A DNA stretch of 64,000 bases from Clostridia bacterium (GTDB lineage: Bacteria > Bacillota > Clostridia > Oscillospirales > CAG-272): contig JAGAPG010000022.1 in assembly GCA_017623355.1 (NCBI GenBank), positions 98,029 to 162,028 on the forward strand, written 5' to 3'. Under the pieces are notes generated by a model, which saw only the letters and a list, made by a program, of their open reading frames with translations, searched no databases and had not been told where the DNA came from. The position numbers and the translations under genes are program-made. Positions 43,701 to 52,955 of the stretch are shown here, in pieces; positions within the stretch are counted from its first letter, which is position 1; each line of letters starts with the position of its first letter.

Positions 43701-44912
43701 ATGATTAACAAAAAAATGCTTTCACTCGGCAAAAAAAGCTCTGTTATTCGTGAAATATTTGAATACGGCAAAAAGCGCAAAAACGAAATAGGCTCGGAAA
43801 ATGTTTTTGATTTCAGTTTGGGTAACCCCAGTGTTCCTGCTCCCGAAATAGTAAATGAAACATTAAAGGATCTTATAAATAACACAGAGTCCACTCTGTT
43901 ACACGGGTACACCTCAGCACCGGGCGACATTGGAGTTCGTACGGCTATTGCAAATTATATCAACGAAACATATGGAGTGAGTGAGCTTCCCGAAAATATA
44001 TTTATGACCTGCGGAGCAGCCGCATCGCTTACAATATCCTTGAATGCATTATTGAATAAAGGCGAGGAAGTGGTTGTTTTTGCTCCTTTTTTTCCTGAAT
44101 ACAGAGTATTTATAGAAAAAGCAGGCGCAGTGTTAGTGTCTGTAAAATCAAGAGAAGAGGATTTTCAGCCTGATTTTGAAAAATTCGAGCAGGCTATTAC
44201 GGAAAAAACAAAGGCTGTGATAATAAATTCACCAAATAATCCCACAGGAGCAGTATTGTCAGAGGAAACTATAGTTAGACTTTGCTCGATTCTTCAAAAG
44301 AAGAGCGATGAGCTTGAACATCCGATATATCTTATTTCCGACGAGCCGTATAGGGAGCTTGTTTACGATGAGGAAACTAAGGTTCCTTATATAACGAAGT
44401 ATTATAAAAACTCAATAGTCTGCTATTCCTTTAGCAAATCACTCTCCTTACCCGGAGAAAGAATAGGTTATGTGCTTGTTTCAAGCACGGCGGATGATGT
44501 AAGAGATGTTTTTTTTGCGGTGTGCGGCGCTGCACGTTCGCTTGGCTATGTTTGCGCGCCTGCAATGTTTCAATATTTAATTCCGGATGCTCTTGGAAAA
44601 ACGGGAGATATAGCTATATATAAGAAAAACAGAGATATACTTTATAACACTCTTACATCTTACGGGTATAGAGTTTCAAAGCCTGACGGAGCATTTTATC
44701 TTTTTGTAAAAGCTCTTGAGCCCGATGCAAATCAATTCTGTGAAAGAGCCAAAAAATATGAGCTTTTGTTAGTTCCAAGCGACGATTTCGATTACGAGGG
44801 ATATGTAAGAATATCATATTGCGTTTCAACTGAGCAGATTGAAAGATCGCTTTCGTCATTTGAAAAGCTTTATTTAGAGTATGCTGAAAAAGAGGTATTT
44901 AAAAATGAATGA
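43701..44912 (+). CDS. PLP-dependent aminotransferase, probably aromatic
   Basis: 403 residues, RBS AAGGAAGGGG. Fold type I class I/II aminotransferase: FSLGNPSVPAPE, NSPNNPTGAVLS, YLISDEPYREL, and the PLP lysine in SFSKSLSLPGERIGY; VRISYC with the substrate-binding arginine near the end. As first gene of the aromatic operon, directly coupled to pheA (8-nt overlap), it most likely turns phenylpyruvate and 4-hydroxyphenylpyruvate into phenylalanine and tyrosine; an aspartate- or alanine-type role is the alternative. Confidence 0.85.
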   Translation: MINKKMLSLGKKSSVIREIFEYGKKRKNEIGSENVFDFSLGNPSVPAPEIVNETLKDLINNTESTLLHGYTSAPGDIGVRTAIANYINETYGVSELPENIFMTCGAAASLTISLNALLNKGEEVVVFAPFFPEYRVFIEKAGAVLVSVKSREEDFQPDFEKFEQAITEKTKAVIINSPNNPTGAVLSEETIVRLCSILQKKSDELEHPIYLISDEPYRELVYDEETKVPYITKYYKNSIVCYSFSKSLSLPGERIGYVLVSSTADDVRDVFFAVCGAARSLGYVCAPAMFQYLIPDALGKTGDIAIYKKNRDILYNTLTSYGYRVSKPDGAFYLFVKALEPDANQFCERAKKYELLLVPSDDFDYEGYVRISYCVSTEQIERSLSSFEKLYLEYAEKEVFKNE

Positions 44913-46005
44913 TCTTGAGCAAGCAAGAAAAATAATAAATGAAGTCGATAGCGAGATGGCTAAGCTTTTTGAAAAAAGAATGGAGGCTGCTCAGCTCGTT
45001 GCAAAATATAAAAAGGAAAACGCTCTTTCTATTCTTGATGAAGCAAGAGAAAAAGAGCTTATATTAAAAAATTCCGAAATGATAGATAGCTCCGAAATAA
45101 AGGAGTATTATATACAGTTTTTAAAGAATACGATGTCGCTTTCCCGCGCATATCAGTCAAGGCTTAATGAGGGGATGAGAGTGGCTTATTGCGGAGTTCC
45201 CGGCGCGTATGCGTATATTGCGGCTAAAAAGATGTTTCCGAATTGCATATACGTTCCCTACGGTGATTTTAATTCTGCATATGCTTCCGTTGAAAACGGA
45301 GAGTGCGATGCATCGGTGTTGCCTATTGAAAATAGCTTTGCGGGTGATGTCGGAACAGTAATGGATCTAATCTTTTCGGGTACTCTTTATGTAAATCAGG
45401 TAATAGATCTTGCAATATCGCATAATCTTATTGCGTGCAAGGGAGCAACTGTGGATAGTATAAAAAAGGTCGTAAGTCATTCACAGGCGCTTACACAGTG
45501 CGCTGAGTTTATAAAAAATCACAGATACGAAACTGAAGCATATGCAAATACAGCTATGGCTGCGGAATATGTAAAATCCCTTAACGATCCAAGCGTTGCG
45601 GCAATAGCATCTGATGAAACTGCAAAAATATTCGATCTTAATATTCTTGAAGGCAATATAAACACGAGCAGAATGAATACGACTCGATTTGCTGCATTTT
45701 CACGTGTTCAGAATAAGATCGATTCTGCGAAAAAGAAAATGAACGAGCACTTTATACTCGTTTTCACAGTAAAAAATGAAGCCGGCGCGCTTGCAAAAAC
45801 GCTTGATATTATCGGTGCACATGGCTTTAATATGAGAAATCTACGTTCCCGTCCTATGAAGGAGCTTTTGTGGAATTATTATTTTTACATAGAAGCAGAG
45901 GGAAATATAAATACGGTAAACGGCAAGGAAATGCTTCGCGAGCTCGGTGCAACCTGTGCTAGACTCAAGCTTGCGGGAACTTACTATTCCAAGCTTGAAA
46001 AATAA
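44905..46005 (+). CDS. pheA: Bifunctional chorismate mutase / prephenate dehydratase
   Basis: 366 residues from ATG 44905 (AGAGGT 8 nt upstream). Residues 1-85 are an AroQ-type chorismate mutase (ARKIINEVDSEMAKLFEKRM); about 93-275 prephenate dehydratase (PGAYAYIAAKKMFPN, LPIENSFAGDVGTVMDL, NTTRFAAFSR); about 285-366 an ACT domain (NEAGALAKTLDIIGAHGFNM then NLRSRPMKELLWNYYFYIE), the site of phenylalanine feedback. Produces phenylpyruvate from chorismate. The ESRP motif of the ACT domain reads RSRP here. Confidence 0.96.
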   Translation: MNDLEQARKIINEVDSEMAKLFEKRMEAAQLVAKYKKENALSILDEAREKELILKNSEMIDSSEIKEYYIQFLKNTMSLSRAYQSRLNEGMRVAYCGVPGAYAYIAAKKMFPNCIYVPYGDFNSAYASVENGECDASVLPIENSFAGDVGTVMDLIFSGTLYVNQVIDLAISHNLIACKGATVDSIKKVVSHSQALTQCAEFIKNHRYETEAYANTAMAAEYVKSLNDPSVAAIASDETAKIFDLNILEGNINTSRMNTTRFAAFSRVQNKIDSAKKKMNEHFILVFTVKNEAGALAKTLDIIGAHGFNMRNLRSRPMKELLWNYYFYIEAEGNINTVNGKEMLRELGATCARLKLAGTYYSKLEK

Positions 46006-46016
46006 GAGGTATAATT

Positions 46017-47027
46017 ATGACAATTTCGGTAAATCTCGGAGAACAAAGCTATGATATAGTGCTTGAACGCGGTGCAATTTGTAAGGTATCAACGCTTTTG
46101 AACCTTGAAAGAAAGGTTCTTGTCGTCACTGACAGCGGAGTTCCCAGGGATTATGCTGAAAAGGTAGCCGCGCAGTGCGATGATGCTTATATAGTTACGA
46201 TTGAGCAGGGCGAAAAAAGCAAGTGCTTTGATAATTACGTAATGCTTTTGAAGGAGCTTCTTAAAAATTCCTTTACCCGCACTGATGCAATTTGTGCAGT
46301 CGGAGGCGGTGTTGTCGGAGATCTTGCGGGATTTGTTGCAGCAAGCTATATGCGCGGAATAGATTTTTATAATATTCCAACAACTTTTCTTTCTCAGGTT
46401 GATTCGTCTATCGGAGGAAAGGTTGCTATAGATTTTGAGGATGTAAAAAACATCGTCGGCGCTTTTTATCAACCCAAAAAGGTAATAATTGATCCTGACG
46501 TTTTAAAAACTCTTGATAAAAGACAGCTCAGCGCAGGTGTTGCGGAATCTATAAAAATGGCGCTTACTTTTGATAGCAAGCTTTTTGAATTGCTTGAAGA
46601 AACCGATGATTTTGAACGCGATGCAGACGTTATAATTGAACGCTCTTTAAAAATAAAAAGAGATGTTGTTGAAAACGATCCAAAGGAAAAGGGACTTCGC
46701 AGAGTTCTTAATTACGGACACACGATAGGACACGCTATTGAGAGCGATAATAAGCTTGGACAGCTCCTTCACGGAGAATGTGTAGCTCTCGGTATGATAC
46801 CTATGTCATCAGGCGAGGTTTTGAAAAGACTAATTCCGGTTCTTGAAAAATATAATCTTCCGACAAGCGTTAAGGCGGATGCTGATGATCTCATTTCATA
46901 TGTTTTCCACGATAAGAAAATGACGGGTGATGAAATAAATGTCGTTTTCTGCGAACGCGTAGGTGCGTTTGAAATGAAAAAAATAAAAGCAATTGAGATT
47001 AAAAAATATATTACGGAGGTATTTTGA
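46017..47027 (+). CDS. aroB: 3-dehydroquinate synthase
   Basis: 336 residues. Signature blocks: VTDSGVPRDY, EKSKCFDNY, GGGVVGDLAGFVAASYMRGI, PTTFLSQVDSSIGGKVAIDF, KNIVGAFYQPKKVIIDP, AGVAESIKMAL, and the metal-binding RRVLNYGHTIGHAIE, LLHGECVALGM. It converts DAHP to 3-dehydroquinate with NAD+ and a divalent metal. Slightly shorter than E. coli AroB (362 aa). It starts 11 nt after pheA. Confidence 0.97.
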   Translation: MTISVNLGEQSYDIVLERGAICKVSTLLNLERKVLVVTDSGVPRDYAEKVAAQCDDAYIVTIEQGEKSKCFDNYVMLLKELLKNSFTRTDAICAVGGGVVGDLAGFVAASYMRGIDFYNIPTTFLSQVDSSIGGKVAIDFEDVKNIVGAFYQPKKVIIDPDVLKTLDKRQLSAGVAESIKMALTFDSKLFELLEETDDFERDADVIIERSLKIKRDVVENDPKEKGLRRVLNYGHTIGHAIESDNKLGQLLHGECVALGMIPMSSGEVLKRLIPVLEKYNLPTSVKADADDLISYVFHDKKMTGDEINVVFCERVGAFEMKKIKAIEIKKYITEVF

Positions 47028-47028
47028 A

Positions 47029-48120
47029 ATGAAAAATACATTCGGACAAAGCATAAGCATAACTGTTTTTGGAGAAAGTCATGCAGATGCTATTGGAGCT
47101 ATAATAGATGGACTTGCTCCGGGAATAACGGTTGATAATGATTTTATAGCTTCTCAGCTTACAAAAAGAAGACCGAAATCATCGATAGATACACCAAGAC
47201 AGGAGAGGGACGAATATAAGATACTTAGCGGGGTTTTTGAGGGAAAGACAACAGGCACGCCTATTTCGATAATTATACCCAACGAAAATACTCGGAGCAA
47301 GGATTATTCAAAAACGAGAAGCTTAGCTCGCCCTTCACACGCCGATTATAGCGCGTATTGTAAATATCACGGATATGAGGATTATCGCGGAGGAGGACAC
47401 TTTTCGGGAAGAATAACTGCTGCAATAGTTGCGGCAGGCGCGATAGTTATGAGAGCGCTGAATGAAAAGGGAATCAAAATAGGAACTCATATTTTAAAAT
47501 GCGCAGGCATTTCAGATAGCGAATTTTCAGATATAGAAAACGAGATTGATATGCTTTCAAAAAAAGACTTTCCCACAATATCGGATATTGAGGGTGAAAT
47601 TACTGAAAAGATCCTTGAAGCAAGGGCACAAAAGGATAGCGTTGGCGGAATATTGCAAACCGCAATAATCGGAATGCCTGCAGGCGTTGGAGAGCCGATG
47701 TTTGACAGTGTTGAGGGCGTAATATCTCGCGCGATGTTCTCTATAGGCGCAATTAAGGGAATAGAATTTGGGTCGGGATTTTCAATGGCTGATATGCTCG
47801 GTAGCGAAGCGAATGATGAGTTTGAGATCCGTGACGGCAAAATAGTTACGAAAACCAATCATAACGGCGGAATAAACGGCGGAATAACAAATTCAATGCC
47901 GATAATATTTAACTGTGTAGTAAAGCCCACCCCGTCAATCGCTAAGGAGCAAAGCACGGTTGACTTTATAAATAATGAAAATGAGAAAATAACGATTGAG
48001 GGCAGACACGATCCTGCAATAGTAAGACGCGCCTGCGTAGTTGTAGAAAGTATGTGCGCCATTTGCGTAGCTGATATGCTTGCGCAAAGATTCGGCACAG
48101 ATTATTTGGGAGGAAACTAA
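47029..48120 (+). CDS. aroC: Chorismate synthase
   Basis: 363 residues from ATG 47029, one base after the aroB stop, with GGAGG inside the aroB end. GESHADAIGAIIDGLAPGI, RRPKSSIDTPRQERDEYKIL, PSHADYSAYCKYHGYEDYRG, GGHFSGRITAAIVAAGAI and KTNHNGGINGGITNSMPIIF are the three family signatures. Makes chorismate from EPSP using reduced FMN. Confidence 0.98.
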   Translation: MKNTFGQSISITVFGESHADAIGAIIDGLAPGITVDNDFIASQLTKRRPKSSIDTPRQERDEYKILSGVFEGKTTGTPISIIIPNENTRSKDYSKTRSLARPSHADYSAYCKYHGYEDYRGGGHFSGRITAAIVAAGAIVMRALNEKGIKIGTHILKCAGISDSEFSDIENEIDMLSKKDFPTISDIEGEITEKILEARAQKDSVGGILQTAIIGMPAGVGEPMFDSVEGVISRAMFSIGAIKGIEFGSGFSMADMLGSEANDEFEIRDGKIVTKTNHNGGINGGITNSMPIIFNCVVKPTPSIAKEQSTVDFINNENEKITIEGRHDPAIVRRACVVVESMCAICVADMLAQRFGTDYLGGN

Positions 48121-48121
48121 G

Positions 48122-49360
48122 ATGAAATACGGAGTTATAGGAGAGCATTTAAAGCATAGCTTTTCCAAAGAGATACACGCTCAAATTGCCGATTATCAAT
48201 ATGAGATAAAGGAAATAGAGCCCGAAAATCTCGGAAAGTTTTTACTTGACGCAGATTTTAACGGAATAAATGTTACTATACCGTATAAAGAAAAGGCAAT
48301 ACCGTATCTCTATTATATCTCCGATAGCGCGAAAAAGATAGGCGCAATAAACACTGTAGTAAACAAAGACGGAAAGCTGTACGGCTACAATACAGATTAT
48401 ATGGGAATGCGCTCACTAATCTTGAGAAATAATATAGATCTGAAGGGTAAAAAGGCGTTAATTCTTGGTATGGGAGGAACGGCTAAAACCGCATATGCAG
48501 TAATCAGTGATCTTGGTGCAGCTCAAATCGTAAGAGTTGGCAGAGAAGTAGAAAAACCTGAGGTTACATACGAGCATGTGTTGGAACAGCATTCGGACGC
48601 GCAATTTATATTAAATGCGACACCTGTCGGAATGTATCCTAATAATGACGGCAGGATAATAGATGTAAACGATTATCCCAACCTTGAGGGACTTATTGAT
48701 GTGGTTTATAATCCACTAAGAACGAATATAGTTCTTGATGCTCTTGAGAAGGGAATAAAAGCAGAAAGCGGACTTTATATGCTTTCGGCGCAAGCAGTAT
48801 ATGCTGCAGAATTTTTTATGGATAAAAAACTCGGCGAGGATGTTTGCGAAAAAACCTTTAAAAATGTTTTGAAGGAAAAAGAGAATATAGTACTCATAGG
48901 AATGCCAAGCTCGGGAAAAACTACTGTTGGAAGGTATCTTGCTAACATTACAAACAAATTTTTCGTGGATACCGACGATGAAATAGTAAAAAGGATCGGT
49001 ATGGATATTCCAGCGTATTTTAATAAGTACGGAGAGGAAAGCTTTCGAAACGTTGAGAGTGAGGTTATAAAAGAGATTTCTGCCAAAAACGGTATGATAA
49101 TAGCTACAGGCGGCGGCGCGGTGCTCAGAAAACAAAATGTCAGATACCTGAAGCAAAATGGCAGAATATATTTTCTTAATCGCTCACTTGATATGCTTAC
49201 TCCTACAGAATCTCGCCCACTATCAAGCGATATAAAGGCGCTTGAAAAGCGTTATAACGAAAGATACGATATATATTGTGCATCTGCCGATGTCAAGATT
49301 CCCGGTAACGGAAACATAAAGCAGGTGGCTGAAATAATAAAGGGAGAATTTTATAAATGA
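48122..49360 (+). CDS. aroE-aroK: Fused shikimate dehydrogenase - shikimate kinase
   Basis: 412 residues. Residues 1-250 are AroE: YGVIGEHLKHSFSKEIH, FNGINVTIPYKEK, IGAINTVV, YGYNTDYMGM, LILGMGGTAKTAYAV and NATPVGMYP. Residues 255-412 are AroK: P-loop GMPSSGKT (260-267), VDTDDEIVKRIG, ESFRNVESEVIKEIS and GGGAVLRKQNVRYLKQNG, then SRPL. The two domains are joined with hardly any linker. Most bacteria encode them separately, so the fusion is a useful marker. It starts one base after the aroC stop and overlaps aroQ by 4 nt. Confidence 0.96.
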   Translation: MKYGVIGEHLKHSFSKEIHAQIADYQYEIKEIEPENLGKFLLDADFNGINVTIPYKEKAIPYLYYISDSAKKIGAINTVVNKDGKLYGYNTDYMGMRSLILRNNIDLKGKKALILGMGGTAKTAYAVISDLGAAQIVRVGREVEKPEVTYEHVLEQHSDAQFILNATPVGMYPNNDGRIIDVNDYPNLEGLIDVVYNPLRTNIVLDALEKGIKAESGLYMLSAQAVYAAEFFMDKKLGEDVCEKTFKNVLKEKENIVLIGMPSSGKTTVGRYLANITNKFFVDTDDEIVKRIGMDIPAYFNKYGEESFRNVESEVIKEISAKNGMIIATGGGAVLRKQNVRYLKQNGRIYFLNRSLDMLTPTESRPLSSDIKALEKRYNERYDIYCASADVKIPGNGNIKQVAEIIKGEFYK

Positions 49361-49800
49361 AAATTCTTGTTTTAAACGGACCTAATATTAATTTCCTTGG
49401 AGTTCGTGAGCCGGAAATATACGGTAGCGCGACGTATAACGATCTTATACAAATGGTTACAGATCACGCAGTAACAAGAGGTGTTAAGATCGAGTTTTAT
49501 CAATCGAATCACGAGGGAGATCTTGTTGATGCCATACAGAAGGCTTATTACGACAAGATCGACGGAATAGTTTTTAATCCTGCTGCCTATACGCATACGA
49601 GCGTAGCAATACTTGATGCAATCAAGGCAGTAAAAATACCTACTGTTGAGGTTCACATATCAAAGGTAGATGAAAGAGAGGATTTCCGTCAAATAAGCTA
49701 TATAAGACAAATAGCAATAAAAACGATCACAGGTAAAGGCTTTTTGGGCTATTGTGATGGAATAGATGCTATCATTGATTATTTGAAGGACTGTAAATAA
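49357..49800 (+). CDS. aroQ: Type II 3-dehydroquinate dehydratase
   Basis: 147 residues. ILVLNGPNINFLGVREPEIYG, FYQSNHEGDLVDAI, GIVFNPAAYTHTSVAILDAI and VEVHISKVDEREDFR are the type II dehydratase motifs; the catalytic tyrosine and histidine lie in PEIYG and VEVHISK. It overlaps both neighbours (ATGA with aroE-K, one base with aroA). Confidence 0.97.
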   Translation: MKILVLNGPNINFLGVREPEIYGSATYNDLIQMVTDHAVTRGVKIEFYQSNHEGDLVDAIQKAYYDKIDGIVFNPAAYTHTSVAILDAIKAVKIPTVEVHISKVDEREDFRQISYIRQIAIKTITGKGFLGYCDGIDAIIDYLKDCK

Positions 49801-51014
49801 TGAGAGTAACAATAGAGCCGAGCGTTGCTAAGGGCATGGCATTCGCCCCGCCTTCCAAAAGCTATGCACATAGGATGCTTATATGCGCCGCGCTTTCGCG
49901 TAAGGAATCATCCGTATATAAAATAGCTAAAAGCGAGGATATGTACGCAACGCTTGATTGCATAAAAGCGCTTGGCATAAATTATATCTACCAACGAGGA
50001 AAAGTTTGTTTTTACTCTAATAATGACACTGAATTCGAGCTTAGAAAATTTAATTGCAGAGAAAGCGGAAGTACGCTGAGATTTTTTATACCAATTGCTC
50101 TTGCACTTGGTGGAGTGTGCGAATTTAGCGGTACTGAGCGTCTTATATCTCGTGGAATAAGCGTGTATGACGATATCTGCAGAAAACAGAATATAGAGGT
50201 TAAATATTCTAAGGATAAGATAACATTTAACGGCAAGCTGAAAAGCGGCGATTTTGAAATCAGAGGCGATATAAGCAGTCAATTTATAACGGGACTTTTC
50301 TTCGCATTACCACTGCTTAATGGAGATAGTACCGTAAAAATAACCACTCCTCTTGAGTCAAGACCGTATGTTGATATAACTATTGACACTCTGTCACGCT
50401 TTGGAGTTAAAATCGAAGAAAAGAAGAAAAATGAATTTTACATAAAGGGGAATCAAGAATATATTCCTATGCCCGCAAGAGTTGAGGGCGACTTTTCAAA
50501 TGCAGCTTTTTTGGATGCATTTAACGTTTTGGGCGGCGATGTGTCTGTAAAAGGGCTTAGATATGATAGTCTTCAAGGTGATCGTGCATACCTCGAGCTC
50601 TTTAGGGAAATTAAAAACGGCAGAGTGTGTGCCGATATATCCTCGTGCCCGGACCTTGCGCCTATACTTTTTGCACTTTCGGGCGTTAAAAACGGAGGAT
50701 ATTTTACAGGAACAAGACGTCTTAGAATAAAAGAAAGCGACAGAGCAGAGGCAATGGCTGAGGAGCTTAAAAAGTTTGGTATAGATGTTTTGGTTGATGA
50801 AAACTCTGTGGAGGTGAAAAAATCACACTTCCACGCTCCAAATGAAGCTCTTGATGGACATAACGACCACAGAATAGTAATGGCACTTTCCGTCATAGCT
50901 GCCTTGACCGGAGCAACAATAGATGGTGCGCAGGCTGTTGCAAAGAGCTTCCCAACATTCTTTGAGGTTATACAGCGATTGGGAATTAAGGTGAGAAAAA
51001 ATGAAGTTAGATAA
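49800..51014 (+). CDS. aroA: 3-phosphoshikimate 1-carboxyvinyltransferase (EPSP synthase)
   Basis: 404 residues, a little shorter than the usual 427. PPSKSYAHRMLICAALS, NCRESGSTLRFFIPIALALG, GDISSQFITGLFFALPLL, RLRIKESDRAEAMAEELKKF and GHNDHRIVMALSVIAAL are the EPSP synthase blocks. Near the PEP site the usual GTAMRPL-type motif reads ESGSTLRF, a class I/II difference worth noting. It overlaps tyrA by 14 nt. Confidence 0.96.
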   Translation: MRVTIEPSVAKGMAFAPPSKSYAHRMLICAALSRKESSVYKIAKSEDMYATLDCIKALGINYIYQRGKVCFYSNNDTEFELRKFNCRESGSTLRFFIPIALALGGVCEFSGTERLISRGISVYDDICRKQNIEVKYSKDKITFNGKLKSGDFEIRGDISSQFITGLFFALPLLNGDSTVKITTPLESRPYVDITIDTLSRFGVKIEEKKKNEFYIKGNQEYIPMPARVEGDFSNAAFLDAFNVLGGDVSVKGLRYDSLQGDRAYLELFREIKNGRVCADISSCPDLAPILFALSGVKNGGYFTGTRRLRIKESDRAEAMAEELKKFGIDVLVDENSVEVKKSHFHAPNEALDGHNDHRIVMALSVIAALTGATIDGAQAVAKSFPTFFEVIQRLGIKVRKNEVR

Positions 51015-51858
51015 AAAATCAAAGATACTTATTGTTGGACTTGGTCTTATAGGCGGAAGCTATGCGCAGGCGCTTACTGATAAGGGATATTATGTCGGCG
51101 CTGTTGCAAGACGTAGAGAAACGATAGAATATGCGCTTGAACACAAGCTGATAGTATCCGGAGAAACAGAGGTTACAAGGGACTATGTGTCGCAATTTGA
51201 CATAATAATATTTGCTTTGTATCCTAAAATATTTATTGAATGGATAAAAAATTATCAGGATTACATAAAGGACGGTGCTATTCTTACTGACGTCACAGGT
51301 GTAAAAAGAAGTGTGGTTTACAGAGTTCAAGAAATGCTGAAAAGTGGGATAGAGTTTATCGGAGCACACCCTATGGCAGGTAAAGAAGTTTATGGGGTTG
51401 AAAACAGTGATAAGCATATATTTGAAAACGCTAACTACATAGTTACTCCTACAGATGATAATACCGGTAATGCCATTGAGATGTGTAAGGCGCTTGGCTA
51501 TGAGCTTGGATTTAAGACCGTAACTCAGCTTACTCCCGAGAAGCACGACGAGATGATAGGATTTTTGTCACAGCTCACACACTGTATAGCAGTTTCGCTT
51601 ATGGATTGTAAGGAATCTGAGCATCTTGTTGATTATACCGGTGATTCGTTCAGAGATCTTACAAGAATAGCAAAAATAAATGATGCTATGTGGAGCGAGC
51701 TTTTCTTGCTCAATAAGGACGAGCTTCTTAATCAAATGGATCTTTTCTCTGAAAAGTTTACGGAATTAAGAAACGCACTTGAAAACGAAGATATGGAAAA
51801 GATGAGAGAAATGATGCGTATTTCGACAGAACGCAGAAAATTCTTTGATAAAAAATGA
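51001..51858 (+). CDS. tyrA: Prephenate dehydrogenase
   Basis: 285 residues. Rossmann motif VGLGLIGGSYAQAL at the start, LTDVTGVKRSV, GAHPMAGKEVYGVENSD and LTHCIAVSLM are the TyrA features. It lacks a C-terminal ACT domain, so tyrosine feedback, if any, is at the catalytic domain. Turns prephenate into 4-hydroxyphenylpyruvate. It overlaps the end of aroA. Confidence 0.95.
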   Translation: MKLDKKSKILIVGLGLIGGSYAQALTDKGYYVGAVARRRETIEYALEHKLIVSGETEVTRDYVSQFDIIIFALYPKIFIEWIKNYQDYIKDGAILTDVTGVKRSVVYRVQEMLKSGIEFIGAHPMAGKEVYGVENSDKHIFENANYIVTPTDDNTGNAIEMCKALGYELGFKTVTQLTPEKHDEMIGFLSQLTHCIAVSLMDCKESEHLVDYTGDSFRDLTRIAKINDAMWSELFLLNKDELLNQMDLFSEKFTELRNALENEDMEKMREMMRISTERRKFFDKK

Positions 51859-51885
51859 TAGCTAAAGGAAAGGAAACATACAGCT

Positions 51886-52914
51886 ATGAATATGAATTTT
51901 AAAAGAAAATTACCAACGCCATTGGAGATAAAGGAAATGTATCCCTTGTCAGATGAGCTCGCTAAGGTAAAGGAACAAAACGATAAGGAAATACAAGCGG
52001 TATTTAAGGGCGAAAGCGATAAATTCGTTCTTGTTATAGGCCCTTGCTCTGCGGATAGAGAGGATGCGGTTCTTGATTACATATCAAGACTCAGAAAGGT
52101 TCAGGAAAAGGTTCAGGAAAAGGTTATAATAATTCCGCGTATCTATACGAACAAGCCCCGTACTACAGGTGATGGATATAAGGGAATGCTCCATCAGCCA
52201 AACCCGAATGAGAATCCTGATATGCTCAAGGGAGTTATTGCTATCCGTAAGCTTCATATGAAGGCTATGGAGGAAACAGGATTCTCGTGCGCTGATGAGA
52301 TGCTTTATCCCGAAAATCACAGATATCTTTCCGATATGCTTTCGTACGTGGCAATAGGAGCAAGATCTGTTGAGGATCAGCAGCACCGTCTTACAGCTAG
52401 CGGTCTTTCTATTCCCGTAGGTATGAAAAATCCTACCAGTGGAGATATATCTGTTATGATGAACTCTATAACTGCAGCTCAGCACAAGCATACATTTATA
52501 TATCGTGGCTGGGAGGTAGAAAGCCAAGGCAACCCCATGGCACACGCTATTTTGCGCGGATATGTAAACAAGCACGGCCAATCGCTTCCTAACTATCACT
52601 ATGAGGACCTTGTTGCGCTTCTCGAAACATATAACAAAACAAATCTTGTAAACCCCGGAGTTATCGTTGACACTAACCACGCAAACTCGGGAAAAAAGTG
52701 GGCTGAGCAAGTAAGAATAGCAAAAGAAATACTCCATTCCACAAGACATAATGCGGATGTATGTAAGCTCGTTAAGGGACTTATGATAGAATCCTATATT
52801 GAAGATGGCTGTCAAAAGGTTGAGGAGGGTATTTACGGTAAATCAATTACTGACCCTTGCCTTGGATGGGAAAAGACAGAAAGACTTATTCTTGATATTG
52901 CAGATCTTAGATAA
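51886..52914 (+). CDS. aroG: DAHP synthase, class I AroG/AroF type
   Basis: 342 residues. LVIGPCSADREDAVLDYI, RIYTNKPRTTGDGYKGM, GARSVEDQQHR, GMKNPTSGDISVMMN, VIVDTNHANSGK and GLMIESYIEDGCQ are E. coli-type class I alpha signatures. It joins PEP and erythrose 4-phosphate and is the entry step of the pathway, placed last in the operon. A 12-bp tandem duplication (VQEK VQEK, about 52098-52121) lies in a helix before IPRIYTNKP. This AroG type is normally feedback-sensitive to phenylalanine or tyrosine. Confidence 0.96.
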   Translation: MNMNFKRKLPTPLEIKEMYPLSDELAKVKEQNDKEIQAVFKGESDKFVLVIGPCSADREDAVLDYISRLRKVQEKVQEKVIIIPRIYTNKPRTTGDGYKGMLHQPNPNENPDMLKGVIAIRKLHMKAMEETGFSCADEMLYPENHRYLSDMLSYVAIGARSVEDQQHRLTASGLSIPVGMKNPTSGDISVMMNSITAAQHKHTFIYRGWEVESQGNPMAHAILRGYVNKHGQSLPNYHYEDLVALLETYNKTNLVNPGVIVDTNHANSGKKWAEQVRIAKEILHSTRHNADVCKLVKGLMIESYIEDGCQKVEEGIYGKSITDPCLGWEKTERLILDIADLR

Positions 52915-52918
52915 AAAC

Positions 52919-52946
52919 AAAAACCGAAGCTTATGCTTCGGTTTTT
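52919..52946. terminator. Bidirectional terminator at the end of the aromatic operon
   Basis: Stem AAAAACCGAAGC / GCTTCGGTTTTT, loop TTAT. It also serves the YoaK gene on the other strand. Confidence 0.88.
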
Positions 52947-52955
52947 ATTTTATCA

